A stretch of DNA of 28,292 nt, from the IMG/VR virus record IMGVR_UViG_3300028610_000182, positions 1 to 28,292 of that record, one strand, 5' to 3'. Positions 5,177-14,900 of the stretch are shown one piece after another. Origin of the DNA: a virus. The stretch's first letter is position 1. The number at the start of each line of letters is the position of its first letter. A program made the position numbers and the translations under genes. The notes below the pieces were generated by a model. That model saw nothing but the letters and a program-made list of their open reading frames with translations. It did no database searches and was not told the origin of the DNA.

Positions 5177-7030
5177 CTATAAGATGGTGATGTCGGCGTC
5201 GTAATCGACGTTGGTTTCTTCAAGGTTGGTGCTCATGAGTTCAGCTTTCCAAGCACAGAACATCTCATTGGTCCCGGCGGGTGCCACGGTCAAGAAGCCT
5301 ACTGTAACCTTCATGCTATTGGCTGCGGTACCCGCTGCCAGCGTGTAGTTGAAGTCAAAGATGCGAGTGTCAGCAAACGAGGTACTGACCTGTGATATGA
5401 TGTTGCCTTCCTTGGTACTGGCTCCTTCGATCCAACAAGCGTACAGTATCTCGCCCATCTGCACAGTGGATATGGCGTCAGCCTTACCACTGTACATCAG
5501 CTTGATCAGGAACCCGGCTGCACCCGGCCCGATGTTGTCGATCACAAAGAGGTCCTTCTGGGTACTCTCTGCTACATCACGGGCGTTACCTGAGATGACC
5601 TTCCATGAGAGGGAGCCGAGGGTAGACCCTGTGTCATCGTCCAATGGCCTGATCATGAAGTCATGGAAATGGACGGGACGGTCTGTGTAGTCCTTCATTG
5701 CAATGTCACAGTTGATTCTGTTGGGACCAATGTCCAGTTCAGTGGTGCCCCCGAGCTTGCCGAAGCCAGCCGGGTAGGTACCGAACATATGGAACTCGTT
5801 GTTGCCTGAAGTGTTCGCGCCTGTGCTGTTGCCAGCCGAGAACGTCATCACCGTGATGACCTGATCCGTGTTGTTGTGGACCTCAATGAAGCCATTGAAG
5901 TAGTTGTCCTGCGCAGCACCAATCGGGTAAGCAAGGTCAGTATCTGTCTCTTGCCCCTCATTCATCTGACCACATCGGATAGCCGCACGTGTCGGCGACC
6001 CGGTTACAACCACTCCCTTCTCAATTTTGAGAGCGGTGTACTGGTTACCATACGAGGCATTCATCTGAATGGCACAGGTGTTGAAGTCAAGGATCGTGAT
6101 GCCTACGAGTGAGTTGGCATTTGCGTCAGTACTATGCTCGATGCCGACATCACACTGGGTGATGCCAATATCCGAGAGGCTGTTGTAATATGTCGTGTCA
6201 CCAAGGAAGTTGCCACGTTTACGGCCAGCACTATGGATGTAGATACCCGGTGATCCATCACCTACAATGGTCTTCTGGTGACCAATGATCCGTAGTGCAG
6301 TGATGACGTTGTTCTGTGTGGATACGCCATGATCTGCATCAGTGTAAGCACCGGTCGGACTTGGTCCGAGCAATAGTATGCCGTTGGTGTACGTATGAGT
6401 CTTATGGGCTAGTTGCCCCATCTTGCCGTTGAAGTAGTTGAAGAGGCCCCAGACTTGGACCATTGGGATGTCCACATCTGTGTATCTCTGCAATCTCAAG
6501 GCAGGGTTGAGTGTCAGGACCTTAGCGGTACCCGTACCGGCGTTGCCGCCCAAGGCGATGGTGCCTTCAATAGCTGCGTTACCCGCCATGTTACAAAAGG
6601 CAGGCCAGCCTGAGTCCACGGCGCTGTTGAACGCTGCCGTATCATCGGTACTGCCATCAATCTTGGCATCGTACCGCATCACGTCACCATAGTAGAACTC
6701 AAGGTTCACTGCTGTGATGCTCCTCGCAGTCTCAACGGCATGTTGAGGCCAGAGAACAGCACCTACGGTATCCTGTGTGAGGGCGTTGGTGACGCCTGCA
6801 ATGAGAGCAGCCTGTGCTAGTGTGACTGGCTCTTGGTTGTTGACTGCGTCCACCAGATTGACCAGCCTACCTGTGCTGTTCATGTCAATGTTGGCGTTCA
6901 TGACGTTGGGGGTCGTGCCATCCCTTGACAGAGTGTTCTCCATCGCAGCCTCAGTCAATGTGTTGTTCGCATTGATTGCAGCTGCTGATAGATAACCTCC
7001 AGCGAGGTTGGTGAGTGTGAGTTTAGCCAT
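5177..7030 (-). CDS. tailspike / tail fibre protein with pectate-lyase-like beta helix
   Basis: This 617-residue protein opens with a tail-fibre N-terminus: LTNLAGGYLSAAAINANNTL, then ENTLSRDGTTPNVMNANIDM, a virion-anchoring pattern seen in many podovirus tailspikes. At residues 120-134 comes YDAKIDGSTDDTAAF, the start motif of pectate-lyase-superfamily beta-helix domains of tailspikes and depolymerases. Residues 230-450 have repeated short beta segments with Asn, Gly and Asp turns. The last 150 residues look like a C-terminal receptor-binding or trimerisation region (RPVHFHDFMIRPLDDDTGS onward). It should form the trimeric receptor-recognition and possibly glycan-cleaving organelle. The ATG overlaps the upstream stop (TAATG). 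The substrate is unknown. Confidence 0.85.
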   Translation of the reverse strand: MAKLTLTNLAGGYLSAAAINANNTLTEAAMENTLSRDGTTPNVMNANIDMNSTGRLVNLVDAVNNQEPVTLAQAALIAGVTNALTQDTVGAVLWPQHAVETARSITAVNLEFYYGDVMRYDAKIDGSTDDTAAFNSAVDSGWPAFCNMAGNAAIEGTIALGGNAGTGTAKVLTLNPALRLQRYTDVDIPMVQVWGLFNYFNGKMGQLAHKTHTYTNGILLLGPSPTGAYTDADHGVSTQNNVITALRIIGHQKTIVGDGSPGIYIHSAGRKRGNFLGDTTYYNSLSDIGITQCDVGIEHSTDANANSLVGITILDFNTCAIQMNASYGNQYTALKIEKGVVVTGSPTRAAIRCGQMNEGQETDTDLAYPIGAAQDNYFNGFIEVHNNTDQVITVMTFSAGNSTGANTSGNNEFHMFGTYPAGFGKLGGTTELDIGPNRINCDIAMKDYTDRPVHFHDFMIRPLDDDTGSTLGSLSWKVISGNARDVAESTQKDLFVIDNIGPGAAGFLIKLMYSGKADAISTVQMGEILYACWIEGASTKEGNIISQVSTSFADTRIFDFNYTLAAGTAANSMKVTVGFLTVAPAGTNEMFCAWKAELMSTNLEETNVDYDADITIL

Positions 7031-7536
7031 TAGTGCATGATCCTATCTGGTTTTCCGGGTTCGCATTTATAAAGCTCTCGCCACACCCCTACGGTGCGGA
7101 GAAAGAACAACGGGACTTCGAGTTCCATCCCGTATGTGTTCGTTAATTCCATTGCCTCACGTTCGATGAGACAATCATTCAATTTGCTGTAGCCTTCCAC
7201 GTCCACGTAGTTCAAGCCTTGGATGTAATGTATCTGCTCGTGGAATGTGGTCAGCCATAGGCGTGTGCCCTTGAGGGTGGTGTCCACCCAAATGACATCT
7301 GACCCCATCCAATAGAGGCCGTACGCTTCGGCCATCTCCCCCACAATAGGGGATCGACGAAGTGCTGGTCCCGTCTTGGGACACGTTTCGTAATGGGACA
7401 GCCGACAGGCTGCCTTCCATGTCTTGTATGCTATGCGTTGATCTGCATCGTACGAGTCTGTCTGTGCATATGGGTCGTGGAACACAGCGAACAGGGCGAT
7501 GAGTGCAAACGCTATCAGGAAGCGGTAGCGTGGCAT
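7030..7536 (-). CDS. secreted HExxH putative metallopeptidase, 168 aa
   Basis: A signal peptide is clear: MPRYRFLIAFALIALFAVF with likely cleavage after DPYA near residue 24. The mature part contains four or more Cys (CRLSHYETC, DCLIE, KCEPG), consistent with disulfides in the periplasm. The motif TTFHEQIHYIQG gives HExxH (His99, Glu100, His103), and a candidate third zinc ligand lies in CLIEREAMEL (Glu125, Glu127 or Glu130), a gluzincin-like layout. I recognise no named family. It lies between the holin-like gene and the tailspike, so a role at lysis, in cell-wall attack or in processing a surface protein is possible. AAGGAG precedes the ATG. Confidence 0.7.
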   Translation of the reverse strand: MPRYRFLIAFALIALFAVFHDPYAQTDSYDADQRIAYKTWKAACRLSHYETCPKTGPALRRSPIVGEMAEAYGLYWMGSDVIWVDTTLKGTRLWLTTFHEQIHYIQGLNYVDVEGYSKLNDCLIEREAMELTNTYGMELEVPLFFLRTVGVWRELYKCEPGKPDRIMH

Positions 7537-7539
7537 ACC

Positions 7540-7773
7540 CTACTCCTTGATCTTGTTGTCGATCAGTAGGTCAACTTTGGCCTCCAATGTGGCCAATGAG
7601 CGCACGATAGTGCGGCTGTCGTCGTGGTACTTGGTAACATGGGTATCCAGCTTTGTGGACACCACGTTCAACTGCTTCTTCTGCCCATTAAGGCCAGCTC
7701 TGACCCCACCATAGGCCACACCCCCGGCTATGAGCCAAGGGCCAAATAATTTAAGTATCGCTAAGTATTCCAT
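7540..7773 (-). CDS. XhlA/holin-like membrane protein, 77 aa
   Basis: The N-terminus MEYLAILKLFGPWLIAGGVA forms one membrane segment, about residues 4-25. It is followed by a charged helix with heptad spacing (KKQLNVVSTKLDTHVTKY to LATLEAKVDLLID). One membrane segment plus a coiled coil resembles XhlA-type haemolysin/holin accessory proteins and some phage holins. The start shares TAATG with the stop of the endolysin gene, so the two are translationally coupled; this supports a lysis role as holin or holin partner. Confidence 0.62.
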   Translation of the reverse strand: MEYLAILKLFGPWLIAGGVAYGGVRAGLNGQKKQLNVVSTKLDTHVTKYHDDSRTIVRSLATLEAKVDLLIDNKIKE

Positions 7774-8150
7774 TACAGTTTATCCTCTAATTCAAAGTGC
7801 GCAAGGTCTCGAAGTGTCCGCCAGTGTCCGCCCCAGACGAGACGTACACCAAGTTTTGAGGCGGCACGCAGTATATGAGTGGCGAGTATGTAAAACTCGC
7901 CGTCGTTAGCCTTAAATCCCGCAGGCCAAGGGACCACATCGAACGCCCGAGATGGTATCTTATTGTGCATTGAGTGGGGCCATCGGAGTTGCGAGTGGCC
8001 GTTTTCAAACGCAGATGTTTGGGCCTCATGGTCACGGTGCCCCCAAATGACGCTAAAATCATAATGCTTGATCGCTTCATTGAGTATATCAATGAGATGG
8101 CTTTCGCATTCATCTCTTCTGCGGCTGCTTGTCCGTCCCAAGGTTGGCAT
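7773..8150 (-). CDS. M15-family peptidoglycan peptidase (endolysin)
   Basis: This 125-residue enzyme has the zinc-peptidase signature of the M15 family (VanY, T5 endolysin): FSVIWGHRDHEAQ at about 32-44, then PHSMHNKIPSRAFDVVPW with His62 and Asp71, and DLAHFEL with Asp115 and His118. These give the His/Asp/His zinc site and the acidic catalytic residue. M15 phage endolysins cleave the L-Ala-D-Glu or related bond of peptidoglycan peptides. There is no signal peptide, so release through a holin is expected. GAGAGG stands upstream of the ATG, and the gene is coupled to the next by TAATG. It occupies the lysis position just after the virion ejection-protein genes. Confidence 0.88.
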   Translation of the reverse strand: MPTLGRTSSRRRDECESHLIDILNEAIKHYDFSVIWGHRDHEAQTSAFENGHSQLRWPHSMHNKIPSRAFDVVPWPAGFKANDGEFYILATHILRAASKLGVRLVWGGHWRTLRDLAHFELEDKL

Positions 8151-8159
8151 CGTCCTCTC

Positions 8160-9785
8160 TTAAGCTCCATCTCTGGCTAAGTCTCCAGTTATCTGACTGG
8201 CCTCGGGTACCTCAGGTGAGGTTGGCCGTACGCCCAGCTCCCGTAGATTATCGATCTCTGTCTGTGTCCTGTTCCTGTTGATCTGTGTCAACCGGGCCTC
8301 TACCTCGCCTGCTTGACGATTGTACCGTTCACGGGCAAGCCATCTTGCTTGTCCAGCGTTGAGTCCCTCGGCGAGCGCCTCTGCTAGTTCTATCTGCGCG
8401 TCTTCAGGCATCCCTACGGATACCTCTTCGACCATGAAGCGGAGGTCACGCATGGTGCGCCGTGCCTCTGCACCTGCGACTATGACAGCATCCTCTATGT
8501 CCACGTTACTGCGCATGAACTGTTCCAAGGTGTCTTCCACATTGTCTATGTGGACCTTGGTCTTGTCGGAGACCTCTCGCACATACTTGGCGTACGCTGC
8601 TTCGTCAGCGAAGCGTTCTGCTACGCCTGATGCGAGGTCACTGGTGATGACCTTGTCCAGCTCTGACTGTTTGACATCAAAGATTCTGGTCATGAACCTC
8701 TTCACACTAGCACCTTGGTCAAACCCCTCTATCTCTTGAACGAGGTGCTGTATCTCATGCAGTATAGTACTGCGCCCAAGGTCATCGTCGAGATCAGTGA
8801 GGATATCGACAGTCTTGCCCCTGCGTGTGGTCCTTGTTTGGCCCATCAATCCTGAGTCCTCTGCGACCTTATTGAAAACTCTGTAGTTACTGGCACCATC
8901 CACGGTATCCTCAATACGATTGACATTGAAGGTAATGGGGACATTCCGCAACTGCGGGTATGCCTCGAATAGCGTGGGATGAGTGAACAACTCATCCAAT
9001 GTACCTCGGATAACGCCACTGTCACCCTTCTTTATTCCTTGTGCTCGGGCGAGCGCCGTGAGCTTCTCACTGTTCACCACGCTGTCTGCGTCACTGAGGA
9101 CGTACTTGTAGATGTCCGCCCCCGCCTTGTCCTGTTTCCCTGTCTTCCACCAGCCAGTCTCTTGCCACACATCAATGTCGCTCTTGCCTACCTTGGACAT
9201 GCCTTTGGCCGTGTCCAGTGTACCAGTGAGCGCCCTCGTGGCTACTCTGCCACCCACAACCATGGACTTAACGGCTGCTACGCCTGCTGCCACCTTGGGG
9301 ATCGTTCCTAGTCCCTTGACTACGCCACCGGGAGAGAATAGACTGCCTACGATGAAGCCGGGACTATGTACGTCAGCCTTGAACACGGTCTCACCAATAG
9401 AATCGGTGCCACCGGGCACGTCCATGACATCTGTCCACCTGAAGGGGTCCTTGCCCCGAGTCTTCATCCATCTGAAGCCTTCGTACCCTACCATCTCAGC
9501 CATGGCCAAGAGGTCCACGGCAGTGCCGAGGTTACCAGATATGAAGCCTTTGCCTACACCCACTGTGTTGTTCTTCAGGTCCTCAAGAACCAACCCAGCC
9601 TCTTCCCAGTTACTGGGACCGGTCGGCTTCGGCGACGGGGCTAGTACTTCCTCATTGGTTTTGTTGAACGTCTGAGTATCACGATCAAGTTTAGTACCCA
9701 GTTGGCTCTCATTGAGCACTGGTGCTGACGGCTGTAACGCTGCGTCGAACGCTGCATCACGTTGCTGTTGTCCTTGATCTGACAC
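8160..9785 (-). CDS. putative ejected virion protein with zincin-like (HExxH) polyvalent domain
   Basis: The start is GTG 9785, overlapping the upstream stop (TAGTG). The 541-residue product has a disordered N-terminus (1-60), a Gly/Ala/Val-rich stretch (75-200) that could touch membranes, and a region at about 207-360 resembling domains of large polyvalent phage and conjugative-element proteins: WWKTGKQDKAGADIYKYVLS, then LFTHPTLFEAYPQLRNV, then STILHEIQHLVQEIEGF with His343, Glu344 and His347. A second motif, RERYNRQAGEVEAR (486-498), includes Glu494/Glu496 as a likely third zinc ligand. This HEIQHxxQxxEGF...AGEVEAR pair marks zincin-like domains believed to be injected with DNA. Position after the ejection proteins supports that. 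Confidence 0.72.
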   Translation of the reverse strand: MSDQGQQQRDAAFDAALQPSAPVLNESQLGTKLDRDTQTFNKTNEEVLAPSPKPTGPSNWEEAGLVLEDLKNNTVGVGKGFISGNLGTAVDLLAMAEMVGYEGFRWMKTRGKDPFRWTDVMDVPGGTDSIGETVFKADVHSPGFIVGSLFSPGGVVKGLGTIPKVAAGVAAVKSMVVGGRVATRALTGTLDTAKGMSKVGKSDIDVWQETGWWKTGKQDKAGADIYKYVLSDADSVVNSEKLTALARAQGIKKGDSGVIRGTLDELFTHPTLFEAYPQLRNVPITFNVNRIEDTVDGASNYRVFNKVAEDSGLMGQTRTTRRGKTVDILTDLDDDLGRSTILHEIQHLVQEIEGFDQGASVKRFMTRIFDVKQSELDKVITSDLASGVAERFADEAAYAKYVREVSDKTKVHIDNVEDTLEQFMRSNVDIEDAVIVAGAEARRTMRDLRFMVEEVSVGMPEDAQIELAEALAEGLNAGQARWLARERYNRQAGEVEARLTQINRNRTQTEIDNLRELGVRPTSPEVPEASQITGDLARDGA

Positions 9786-11923
9786 TACTCTAGCTCCACT
9801 CCGAACAGTCTCTCAAGACTGTTTGTCTCGCCGCCCTGTACAAGGGAGGCTATGTAATTCTTCGTGCTGTTGGGCCTACCGACCCAGTTGTAAAATGTAT
9901 CAATCTGAATGAACTGCGTTGATTTCCTGCCCAATTCGGTAGCAATACCCACCAGTTCATCATACGCTGCATTGGCCAGTGCGTTGGCCATGATTGCATC
10001 TTGGTCCACCCTACCGGTGAACTGTGCGTCCTCTGCTCCAAACGCAGTGAAGACTCTCGCTCGGTTGACGGTGAGACTGATCTCACCATCTGACTTCAGG
10101 TTCTCCGTATTGGGGTCCATGAAGCGAACAGCTGCCATGCCTTGACGGCCTATCCCGGTCTGTGCCAGCTCCTGTATCTCTTCGGAGAAGTTTGTGCGGC
10201 TGTCGCCTCGCTTATTGTTGGTCCAGTACTTCTGCTTGGACAGGGCATACGCTTGGACAAGCGTGCTGTTCCTGCCGTCGGGCATTTCCTCAACCACATC
10301 ATATAGCGCCGGGTTGGCGTCCATCCCTCGGACCTGCTCCCTGTCCTCAGGGTGCTGCATGGTGTCGTTGTCCAGTATGTTGCCTGTCATCCATATGTCG
10401 TTATTCAGGTACGATTGGGACCTGTCCTGACTCATGGTAGCAGGGTTGGTGGCTGAATTAAATGCTGCGAGCGTCCGAACACCGAAGGTCACCCCCGCTG
10501 CTGTGGCAGCCTTGGGGTCTCGGGCATCCAGTAGGTTCCCGCTCATCGAGGGGCTGTTCCGCCTGTTCTGGTCCTGTCGATCCAAGTAGTCCTGCGGACT
10601 ACCGCTCTGGTCGCCGCTGGCGTCCATGTGGAAGTACCCACCTCGTTCCAGTACCCCATTCAGCTCCTGTGCAAGACCCTCCCCTCTCAGGTAGTTGTCA
10701 ATCTCAGTGGTGAAGTGCTGGCCTAGCCCGAACTTCTCCATGTTGTTGACGAAGTTGGGTCGTGTCTGGGCAAGGTCGGCTATTGTCTGTAATCCGGGGC
10801 TCTGTTGGAGGTTCCGCGCTATCCGCAGGAACGCTGCGTTCCGTAGAATGGCGGTCACATCAGGGTTGTCCTTCTCAATCAGCTCTACGAGCGTATCGAG
10901 ACCGGCCAGCTCATCTAAGAGCATCTGCCGGGACCGTTCGTGTAGTGCATCACCTGAGGGGACGTTTAATGAGCCCGCTGTAGTGCCCCATACGGCACTA
11001 TGCCTGCGTATTGCTTCAGCTCTGCCCTCATTCAGCCTGATCAGGAGATTAGGCTTAATGGAGGTGTTGAATAACTCTTCGGCCTCGCCCAGCGCAGTGG
11101 CTGTTTGGGCCGAGCTGTCACCCAGCTTGATTGAGTCACGTAAGGACTGCACCTGCTTGTATCCATCCAGCACGGCGTCGTGCAGACGGGCTATACCGCC
11201 CTCTGGGCCACGGAGACTACGCTCCGAGATTCTGAACTGCTCTCTGGCTGACCGTCTGTCCTGTGCAAGGAGCACCCTCTCGGACTGCTCCAGCTCAATG
11301 GCCTGATTAAGGATACCAGCCTTCCGCTGGTACTCGGTGGCAAACTCGATAGTACCGAACTGGTACACACCGGGGTCCATACCAAGGTCAAGGTCTCCGT
11401 CGCCGAAAGCCTTGCCCATGATCAGGTCAATCTCTGTCTGTGCCACGCCTGCTTTGCCCTTACCGGCTCTGTTTTGAGCGTCAGATAGGCCCAGCTCGGC
11501 CAGCTCAGGGCTCGCACCCATAAACTGTGCGGCCTCACGGTCCAATTCGTCCCGTAGCCACCCATATTTGTTCTTGGCGTCCGCTAGGGTCTTCTGCATC
11601 TGCAACTGTGCCCGTGTGCGGGACTGAGAGTCTTGAGCTTGGAGAGCTGTCGCTGATAACCGGCGCATACTGTTCGTGAACCCGATTATGGGTGTGTCAC
11701 CCGGCAACCTGTCAAATTCCAGAGGCTGAGATTCGTTAGACAGACTGAGAGCCTCCTCAGCGTCTTCTTGAAGGTCACCCCTTAGGTCTCCCTCGGCTGC
11801 TTCTGTAACAATTTTCTCCGTCAAATTAAGTGCCCCCCTGACGGCGTTTACGCCCGCTGTTCGGTCCACTGGAACGATGCCTGAGGCTACGTTCTGTTGT
11901 TTGATGCTTCCTAAGTCTGCCAT
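9785..11923 (-). CDS. putative internal virion (ejection) protein, 712 aa
   Basis: The protein is long, highly helical and rich in Gln, Ala, Asp and Arg, with no signal peptide or membrane segment. It opens DLGSIKQQNVASGIVPVDR. This composition and size are like T7 gp15 (747 residues), a core protein of the internal ejection complex. The gene lies between the giant gp16-like gene and the zincin gene. The order here (gp14-like, giant, 712-residue) differs from the T7 order 14-15-16, so a one-to-one match is uncertain. Its ATG follows the upstream stop by one base. The call rests on position, size and composition. Confidence 0.65.
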   Translation of the reverse strand: MADLGSIKQQNVASGIVPVDRTAGVNAVRGALNLTEKIVTEAAEGDLRGDLQEDAEEALSLSNESQPLEFDRLPGDTPIIGFTNSMRRLSATALQAQDSQSRTRAQLQMQKTLADAKNKYGWLRDELDREAAQFMGASPELAELGLSDAQNRAGKGKAGVAQTEIDLIMGKAFGDGDLDLGMDPGVYQFGTIEFATEYQRKAGILNQAIELEQSERVLLAQDRRSAREQFRISERSLRGPEGGIARLHDAVLDGYKQVQSLRDSIKLGDSSAQTATALGEAEELFNTSIKPNLLIRLNEGRAEAIRRHSAVWGTTAGSLNVPSGDALHERSRQMLLDELAGLDTLVELIEKDNPDVTAILRNAAFLRIARNLQQSPGLQTIADLAQTRPNFVNNMEKFGLGQHFTTEIDNYLRGEGLAQELNGVLERGGYFHMDASGDQSGSPQDYLDRQDQNRRNSPSMSGNLLDARDPKAATAAGVTFGVRTLAAFNSATNPATMSQDRSQSYLNNDIWMTGNILDNDTMQHPEDREQVRGMDANPALYDVVEEMPDGRNSTLVQAYALSKQKYWTNNKRGDSRTNFSEEIQELAQTGIGRQGMAAVRFMDPNTENLKSDGEISLTVNRARVFTAFGAEDAQFTGRVDQDAIMANALANAAYDELVGIATELGRKSTQFIQIDTFYNWVGRPNSTKNYIASLVQGGETNSLERLFGVELE

Positions 11924-11924
11924 G

Positions 11925-14900
11925 TTAGTCTCTTCGCTTGGTATCTTCTAAGATTAGCTGTCGCATTTCCTCTTCACTGAGGACTCGGTCATCGATGACC
12001 TCCTCGACAAATGCTTTGAATTGCTCGCGCTCCTCCGGTGTGGCACCGGGGAGAATGTCGGCTAAGGACAGCATGACGCCCTTATCGACCTGTCCATTGA
12101 TTGCTGCCTTCACCAGCTGGGCGAATGGCATGTCCTGTGGCTTGTCTTCGTCGAAGTAGCCCAGCATAGTGCCCTCGATCACCTCTTGCATCCGTCCGTC
12201 GGGTGCCCGAGAGGCGAGGTTGGCTGTCATACGGAATACGGCTACCATATCCTCTTTGGTTATGGCTCCGTCTCGGTAGTACAGGTTCAGCTGCTGTGTA
12301 ATCAGCTTGCGATGGGCCTTGATCATGCTGGCCACTGTCGCGTCACTGTCGTAGATACGGTCATGCAGCCGCCAAGCTGCGGCCTCCTCCATGGTACGGA
12401 TGCCAAAGGCTGTCCGTAGGAGGAGTCCCATGTTGTCAGGTGTAAAGCTGATATGTTCACCGGATGCCCGGTAAAGTTTCCCCGTCTCATATGCCATCCA
12501 CGTAGAGGCGATATCGTCGTACTGTGGGAGTAGCCTACGCGTTGCCATATCAGCCATACTGGTGAGAGAGGCTACAGGATCGTCATCGAAGGTACCTGCA
12601 TACCCGGAAAGGGTAATGAACTGCGCAGCATCCACGGCGGCGGACACCCGGCTGCCGAAGGCACCCGTAGCGGTGGCTGCTATGATAGCAAGCGGGTTCT
12701 TGAGGTTGTGGTCGAAGTGCATCTCCCATAGCTGCTTGTACTGTGCGATGGGGGTCACATTCTCCATATTGGGGGAGTCCTTACCGAGGCTCTTGAAGAC
12801 CTTGTTCGTGATGGTCTGCAACAGCCCTGCTGATATGAACTCAACCACGGTCGCGCCGTGGGTGCCCGGTACTGCGGCGTCGATCCACTTGTCGAAGCCT
12901 TGATTGAACATCAGCTCGCTGGCCTCATCCCTCATGCCTACCGAATTGGCCCCGAATAGGGTACCTGCCCCTATCCATAGGCGTAGGACCTCAACCTTAT
13001 TGAGGGCTGGGTTCTGGCCCAGCATGGTCAAGGACAGCTTGTGTGTAAAACTGAGGAACTGGGTCATTACACGGGTGGCACCCTGTGAGTAGCCACCTGC
13101 ATTAGGCTTGGTCATGGCTAACGCCATGTTGTCGGCGTTCTCCGCCACCTTGCGCCAGTCGTCATCAGTCAGATCGGTGAATTTACTGTAGCCCTTCCGC
13201 TTCTTGAGGAGCCTCATCTGGTAGTCCCATGACACCAGCTTGTTGGTCTGCTCACCTGAGTTGAATCCCTTGTTTGTCAAGAAATTGTCAACCCGGTTAC
13301 CCACGGCTCTACTCCCGTGGACAGCACGGGACGTGAGTCCGGCGTCGTCCTTGGGCAGGGCCATTCGTTGGAATGACTTGCTTCCTCCTGAGAACGCATG
13401 AGCGTCAACGATATCGACGATCCCACTCTTCTCTAAATTGTCAAGTACAACCTTGTACTCCTCGTCACTCATGCCCAGCGTCTTCTGGAGGAACTTACGA
13501 GAGTAGCCCATATCAGAGAAAGCTGAGTTGGTCAGCTTCATGAAGCCCACCTTCAGGTAGTGCGCGTTGATGAACCCGCGCCCACTGAGGAAGTACACCG
13601 GGTCGAGACCCGAATACATCAGGGGCTGGACTGACTGGAGCAGTCGCTGGCGTAATGGACGCCATGCGAGGAATAGCTTGAACGGTATCTTGGTCGCGGC
13701 AGCCACCGGGCTCATGGTCTGGGCGAAACGCTCCACACCACGACCAAACTTGGTCGCTTTAACCCATTTGAAGTTGTTGCCTGAAACGAACCGGTCGAGA
13801 GCGGTCGCTGTATCCAGCATCCTCTTCTTGAAGAACGGTATGACGGCACTATCGAAGCCGTCCATCATTCTGATGTACTTGGCTCTCTCAATGGCTAGAT
13901 TCACACGCTTGAGTGCGTCCTTGTCCACCGTGTTGTTCCTCACGGTTTTCAAATCGTCAACCACCTGCCTGATGCCCTTATTCTTGATGTCTTGGTCGTT
14001 GATCAGACGGTGGGGACCCTGTGAGTACTCTTCATTGAAGGCATTCTTAATGGCCCGCATCGTGTCCTCTTCTGAATTGACCTTATTGGCCAGCCGGGAG
14101 CCCCGTTCGAGGGCTACCACGAAGTCAGTGAGAGGGGTGACGTTGCCATTCACGTCAGGGAGGGCATCTCGCTCTCTCTGGTCATACTGAAAGCGGCCTT
14201 CTTTCTGGAAGGACTGCTTCTGAGCCAGTACGAAGTCCTGCTGGTCCATATCTTTGGCCAGCGTGAAGTTGTATTCGGTGACTCCATCCTTCTTATCGAT
14301 CCAGCGCCACACGCCGGGGGAGACCTCGACCTTATTGGCTATACGGCCAAGGAAGGACTCGGCCTCGCGGGCGGAGCCCGCTGTCTTGAAGGCGTCATCT
14401 ATGGGGTTCACCTGCTTTACGCCATCAATCGTGGCGTTGCGGGTGACCTTGTTGACGAAGTACGGGTTCTCGTACATTCTGTATCTGAATCCGGGGTAGA
14501 ACTCAAGAGGGTGGTCGCTCAGTCTGCCTACTGTATAGGCGTCCCCGTCCATTAGGACGTAGGTAGTCTTAACTAGCCCCTTGGTGCCCTCCACGTCGAT
14601 AGGGACATCGACCTTCATGATCCCACCACCACCATTGTAGGCAGCCTCGACCTCAACAGCTGTCAATCGCTTGCCTTTCTTGGTGACAGGGTCTATGACC
14701 ATCCGGCCCAGCTTGACCTCAGCTCGATCCAGCACCTTACCATGGTATCTGGGCAGCTCTGGGTCCAGTGGGCGGGCTGTCTTGAACTGCTGTCCAGCAA
14801 AGTCTTCCCAGACTCTGCGATCAGCCAGCTCATACAGGGTGTCGTACCCCTTACGTAAAGCAACCAGACCTGCCGCCTGCTTGGGCGTCATGTTTGGGAA

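Noticed and set aside
7787-8170. Alternative minus-strand frame across the endolysin gene
   Set aside because: The M15 motifs lie in the other frame; this one has no ribosome-binding site match or family likeness.
9112-9675. 187-residue plus-strand frame opposite the zincin gene
   Set aside because: Pro/Ser/Thr-rich shadow with no motif; the coding strand is minus here.
10695-11306. 203-residue plus-strand frame opposite the 712-residue ejection protein
   Set aside because: It is Ser/Arg/Pro-rich as expected for an antisense shadow, and it runs against the long minus-strand gene without any start signal.
13567-14190. 207-residue plus-strand frame opposite the giant ejection protein
   Set aside because: Antisense shadow composition and no ribosome-binding site; the minus-strand gene explains the region.
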